From assembly GCA_036274055.1 (NCBI GenBank), contig DASUGM010000006.1:1-5813 (forward strand): a DNA stretch of 5,813 bases, given 5' to 3'. Position 1 is the stretch's first letter. Each line of letters starts with the position of its first letter. The notes under the pieces were generated by a model. The model made no database searches. It was not told where the DNA came from and saw only the letters and a list, made by a program, of their open reading frames with translations. The translations under genes were made by a program, and so were the position numbers. Of the stretch, positions 1 to 5,813 are shown piece by piece. Origin of the DNA: DASUGM01 sp036274055. Its GTDB lineage: Bacteria; Acidobacteriota; Vicinamibacteria; Vicinamibacterales; SCN-69-37.

Positions 1-52
1 TGGGGTCAAACACGGGTCAGACCCCCCGGGGTCTGACCCGTGTTTGACCCCA
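1..52. repeat. 52-bp near-perfect palindrome (REP/MITE-like element)
   Basis: Positions 1-25 and 28-52 are exact inverted complements, 25 bp per arm, separated by only two bases (CC at 26-27). Each arm is itself bounded by a short inverted pair: GGGGTC at 2-7 with GACCCC at 20-25, and GGGGTC at 28-33 with GACCCC at 46-51. The element can therefore fold as one long stem or as two smaller hairpins. This architecture resembles extragenic palindromes (REP/BIME-like) that are often mobilised by REP-associated tyrosine transposases; membership of such a family is inference, since only one copy is visible and no transposase is present. Its outer end coincides exactly with window position 1, which could be a contig end broken at a repeat. 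It overlaps the 3' end of the antiporter frame. Confidence 0.9.
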
Positions 53-1239
53 AGCCACAGCAGCGCCGGCGCGGTCGCCATCGTCGTGACGATTGCCATG
101 ATCACCATCATCGAGAACAGCGCCGGCGAAATCACGCCAAGTTCGAGGCCGACGTTGAGCACGATCAACTCCATCAAGCCGCGGGTGTTCATCAGCGTCG
201 CGAGCGCGCCGGAGAAGCGCGCGTCGTAGCCGGCCACGCGCGCGGCAACGAACGTGCCGCCGAACTTGCCGACGGTGGCGACGATGACGATGGCGCCGCA
301 GATCAGCCACGCGTCCACGCTGGACACGAGATCGATCCGGGTTCGCATCCCGGTGAAGGCAAAGAACGCCGGCAGCAGCAGAATCGTCACCGGATCTCGC
401 AGTTGCGCCACCAGCGCGCGAGCGACCCGCGTCTCCGGCGGGACCAACGCTCCGAGCAGAAACGCGCCGAAGATCGCGTGGATGCCGATCGCTTCGGTCG
501 CGATCGCCGATAGGAGCAAAGCGAGGAACATCACCGCGAGCACCGATCGGGTCGGCTCCGCGGCGCCGTGGTCGCGCGCGATGGATCGGATCAACGGCCG
601 CACGACCAGAAACATCAGGGCGACGAACGCGATCGCGCCGCCGATGACGACGACGCTGTCGCCCGCCTGCGCCTGGGTGAAACTGACGACGAGCGCCAGC
701 AGGCACCAGGCCGTCACATCACCGGCCGCCGCGCAACTGAGCGCGACCACACCGAGCGGCGTTTGCGAAAGACCTCGGTCGGTGAGGATCCTCGCCAGCA
801 CGGGAAACGCCGTGATCGACATCGCTACGCCCATGAACAGCACGAAGCTGCCGAGCGTAACGCCGGCAGGTGCGAGCGTCGCGTGCAGCCACAACGCGAG
901 CACGGCACCGAGCACGAAAGGCACCAGAATCCCGGCCTGTGAGATCGCGATCGTGGCTTTCAGTCGCGCCTGCGCGCGATCCGTATGCAGATCGAGGCCG
1001 ACGACGAACATGTAGAGCAGCACGCCAAGTTGCGCGACCACTCCCAGATACGGCGCCGACTCCGGCGGCAGAACGAACGCCGACCACACCGGCCCGATCA
1101 GCGACGGACCGAGCAGAATACCGGCCAACACCTCGCCAATCACGGCCGGCTGCCCGAGCCGCGCCAACAGCCGACCGAGCAGTTGTCCGAGCGCGATGAC
1201 CGCCGCGAGGGCGATCAGGACGTGCAGCAGCGGCGACAT
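1..1239 (-). CDS. CPA2/Kef-type cation:proton antiporter, 3' end outside window
   Basis: This integral inner-membrane protein should exchange Na+ or K+ for H+ for pH and ion homeostasis; the ion is not predictable from sequence. The frame is 413 codons with no stop before the edge. It starts at the ATG at 1239, because a TGA (1242-1240) lies directly upstream in frame. Hydrophobic segments run along the whole length, about 12-13 in all. Family landmarks are GQPAVIGEVLAGILLGPS near residues 29-46, LLYMFVVGLDL near 74-84, SITAFPVLARILTD near 141-154, the Asp174 transport-site region (AAAGDVTAWCLLAL), GIHAIFGAFLLG at 252-263 and MNTRGLMELIVLN near the C-terminus. The GIHAIFGAF motif places it with CHX-like CPA2 members. 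Bacterial relatives without a cytosolic domain are usually about 400-430 residues, so little is missing. From about residue 397 on, the residues are encoded by the palindrome and do not look like family sequence. No good Shine-Dalgarno is seen. It is co-directional with metH but 236 bp away, and no functional link is evident. Confidence 0.92.
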   Translation of the reverse strand, partial: MSPLLHVLIALAAVIALGQLLGRLLARLGQPAVIGEVLAGILLGPSLIGPVWSAFVLPPESAPYLGVVAQLGVLLYMFVVGLDLHTDRAQARLKATIAISQAGILVPFVLGAVLALWLHATLAPAGVTLGSFVLFMGVAMSITAFPVLARILTDRGLSQTPLGVVALSCAAAGDVTAWCLLALVVSFTQAQAGDSVVVIGGAIAFVALMFLVVRPLIRSIARDHGAAEPTRSVLAVMFLALLLSAIATEAIGIHAIFGAFLLGALVPPETRVARALVAQLRDPVTILLLPAFFAFTGMRTRIDLVSSVDAWLICGAIVIVATVGKFGGTFVAARVAGYDARFSGALATLMNTRGLMELIVLNVGLELGVISPALFSMMVIMAIVTTMATAPALLWLGVKHGSDPGGSDPCLTP

Positions 1240-1314
1240 TCAGCGTGACCGACGCGCGGTCACGAACGCGCCGACGACGAGAATCGCCGGGACGATGAGG
1301 ACGCCGCCGAGCAC
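1240..1314 (-). CDS. Possible 24-residue single-span membrane microprotein
   Basis: A GTG at 1314 opens 24 codons ending in TGA at 1242-1240, immediately followed by the antiporter ATG (TGAATG, no gap). The peptide would be one hydrophobic segment (LGGVLIVPAILVVGAF) followed by a basic tail (TARRSR), which fits a single transmembrane span with a positive-inside C-terminus. Third codon positions are mostly G or C, as in the real genes nearby. Against it, no Shine-Dalgarno precedes the GTG, an in-frame TAG sits only three codons upstream (1326-1324), and the length allows a chance ORF. If translated, it could couple translation into the antiporter. I do not recognise a family. Confidence 0.22.
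   Translation of the reverse strand: MLGGVLIVPAILVVGAFVTARRSR
1244..1264. promoter_or_regulatory. Inverted repeat just upstream of antiporter start
   Basis: CGTGACC (1244-1250) and GGTCACG (1258-1264) are a perfect 7-bp inverted repeat around a 7-base spacer. The element ends 5 bases before the antiporter ATG. In the transcript it would form a hairpin over the ribosome-binding region, and in DNA it has the size and symmetry of a small operator. Either role is inference. With this GC content a 7-bp match can occur by chance, so confidence in function is low. Confidence 0.3.
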
Positions 1315-1336
1315 GGCGAGAGACTAGCGCAATCCG

Positions 1337-1372
1337 TGCGCAGTGCGCCAATGCGCGGTGCGTCGTGCGCCT
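1337..1372. repeat. Degenerate TGCGCNN heptamer-like tandem tract
   Basis: TGCG(C/T) recurs at 1337, 1344, 1352, 1359 and 1366, spaced 7, 8, 7 and 7 bases, giving five consecutive imperfect units. The tract lies in the noncoding gap between metH and the antiporter, so codon periodicity does not explain the roughly 7-base spacing. It could be a decayed microsatellite, or a GCGC-rich set of overlapping small hairpins in the 3' untranslated region of metH. No function can be assigned from the sequence. Confidence 0.45.
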
Positions 1373-1380
1373 GCAAAGTG

Positions 1381-1410
1381 CCACTCTCTTCGAATATCCG
1401 GGCGAAGTGG
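1381..1410 (-). other. Imperfect hairpin downstream of metH
   Basis: CCAC (1381-1384) pairs with GTGG (1407-1410), and TTCG (1389-1392) pairs with CGAA (1403-1406), with a 4-base bulge on one side and a 10-base loop. It lies about 65-95 bases beyond the metH stop. On the transcript strand it is not followed by a run of U, so it does not qualify as a classical intrinsic terminator. It may be a weak terminator or processing hairpin, or chance. No better terminator candidate is visible between 1240 and 1475. Confidence 0.2.
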
Positions 1411-1475
1411 ACGGTTCGGACCTGGCCGCGGACAAGAGACCCTGCCCCGCCGAAGAGATTCCGGCTCGACCGCCC

Positions 1476-5176
<3,701 letters not shown>

Positions 5177-5180
<4 letters not shown>

Positions 5181-5813
5181 GATCGGTGTACTCGTTCCTT
5201 CGCCGGCGTCTTGCCGGAAGCTATCAACACGGTGAACGGATCGCCGGGCCGCCGCGCGCCGACGCGAACGGTAATCTCGGTGAACCCGGCGGCCGCAATC
5301 AGCGATTTCAGCTGCTCGTCCTTGAAGCCGAGCCACTGATCGCCGAGCGTGCCTTTGACCCAGTGCTCGGAATGCTGGCGAAGATCGAGGACCAGCAGCG
5401 TGCCGCCGGGCCGCAGAATCCGCCGCGCTTCGGCGAGGGCGACGTCGGGCTTCGGCGCGTGATGCAGCGCCTGCGACAACACCGCGACGTCGACGCTCGC
5501 GTTCTTGATCGGCAGCCGGTCGAGCGCGCCGTGTTTCCAGGTGATGTTCGACACCTTGCGGCGCCGCGCCAGCGCCTTGGCGCGCTCGAGGACGTCCTTC
5601 GATCGATCGACGGCAATGACGCGCTTCGCCCAGCGCGCCGTCTCGATGGTCAGATAACCCTCGCCGCAGCCGAGGTCGGCGACCTCGAGCGCGGGCAGCA
5701 GCATCCCGAGCGCGCGCGACCACGCTGCCCAGCTCCGGCCCGGCACCAGCTGCCGGCGCTCGTCTGCCGCGCCATGCTGCGCGAAGCTTTCCTTGCGCAG
5801 CCGCCGCACTTCT
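5177..5813 (-). CDS. SAM-dependent methyltransferase domain, probably ArsR-type regulator fusion; 5' end outside window
   Basis: The visible 211 codons run from the right edge to TGA at 5179-5177. A GTG at 5809 is in frame, but the frame stays open to the edge and the residues before the fold look like an interdomain linker, so I treat it as internal. Counting from that codon, the class I methyltransferase fold shows motif I VADLGCGEGY (43-52), the acidic residue ending strand 2 at Asp68 (VIAVDRS), the region after motif II (DVAVLSQALHHAPKPD, 107-122) and RILRPGGTLLVLDLR. This is the Methyltransf_11/25-like pattern that binds SAM or SAH. Linker sequence such as RQLVPGRSWAAW is familiar to me from acidobacterial proteins annotated as ArsR-family regulators with a C-terminal methyltransferase domain; the HTH part would lie beyond 5813 and is not seen. 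Such proteins often neighbour metH or metF, and SahR of the ArsR family controls SAM-cycle genes in Proteobacteria. A regulatory SAM/SAH-sensing role here is inference; a plain small-molecule methyltransferase is the alternative. Confidence 0.85.

Noticed and set aside
1..52. The palindrome as an intrinsic terminator of the antiporter
   Set aside because: The stem is strong, but the frame has not stopped before it and no T-run is visible after it within the window. A terminator role cannot be supported from what is shown.
490..510. GCGATCGC-type octamers resembling HIP1 sites of cyanobacteria
   Set aside because: A few GCGATCG-containing stretches occur inside coding sequence, as expected from GC-rich codon use. 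They are not over-represented by eye and the gene style is not cyanobacterial.
254..1015. Plus-strand open frames across the antiporter region (253 and 157 codons among others)
   Set aside because: They are antisense shadows of the antiporter. The minus-strand frame 1239-1 has clear membrane segments and CPA2 motifs.
5181..5723. N-terminal extension of metH to an upstream ATG at 5723
   Set aside because: The extension is an out-of-frame reading of the methyltransferase-domain gene and is Arg-rich and non-homologous. MetH homology begins right after the ATG at 5180, which forms a normal ATGA overlap.

Overview
The window is GC-rich (clearly above 60% G+C by eye, with mostly G/C third codon positions) and bacterial. 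All convincing genes lie on the minus strand, so the transcription order runs from the right edge to the left edge. The gene content and protein style resemble a soil-type Acidobacteriota genome (Vicinamibacteria-like) or a comparable high-GC environmental bacterium. That taxonomic guess is inference and is weak.

Layout in transcription order. (1) 5813-5177: the C-terminal class I SAM-dependent methyltransferase domain of a protein whose N-terminus lies off the right edge. By family resemblance it is probably an ArsR-type DNA-binding/methyltransferase fusion. (2) 5180-1476: a complete cobalamin-dependent methionine synthase, metH, 1234 residues, with all four modules and the key zinc, cobalamin and AdoMet residues. 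Its ATG overlaps the stop of gene 1 by 4 bases (ATGA), so the two are almost certainly co-transcribed and translationally coupled. (3) 1475-1240: a 236-bp gap holding an imperfect hairpin, a degenerate TGCGCNN repeat tract and a doubtful 24-codon hydrophobic ORF. (4) 1239-1: a CPA2/Kef-type cation:proton antiporter, 413 codons open to the left edge. It is the second-largest gene of the window. (5) 52-1: a near-perfect 52-bp palindrome that forms the extreme 3' end of the antiporter reading frame visible here.

Genes 1 and 2 make functional sense together. MetH regenerates methionine from homocysteine in the SAM cycle, and a regulator with a SAM/SAH-binding fold is a natural partner for it. The antiporter has no evident metabolic link to metH and probably begins its own unit. 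The most unusual item is the REP-like palindrome fused in frame to the antiporter's C-terminus, coinciding exactly with the window edge. I do not see a convincing undescribed multi-gene system here; most of the window is ordinary housekeeping metabolism.
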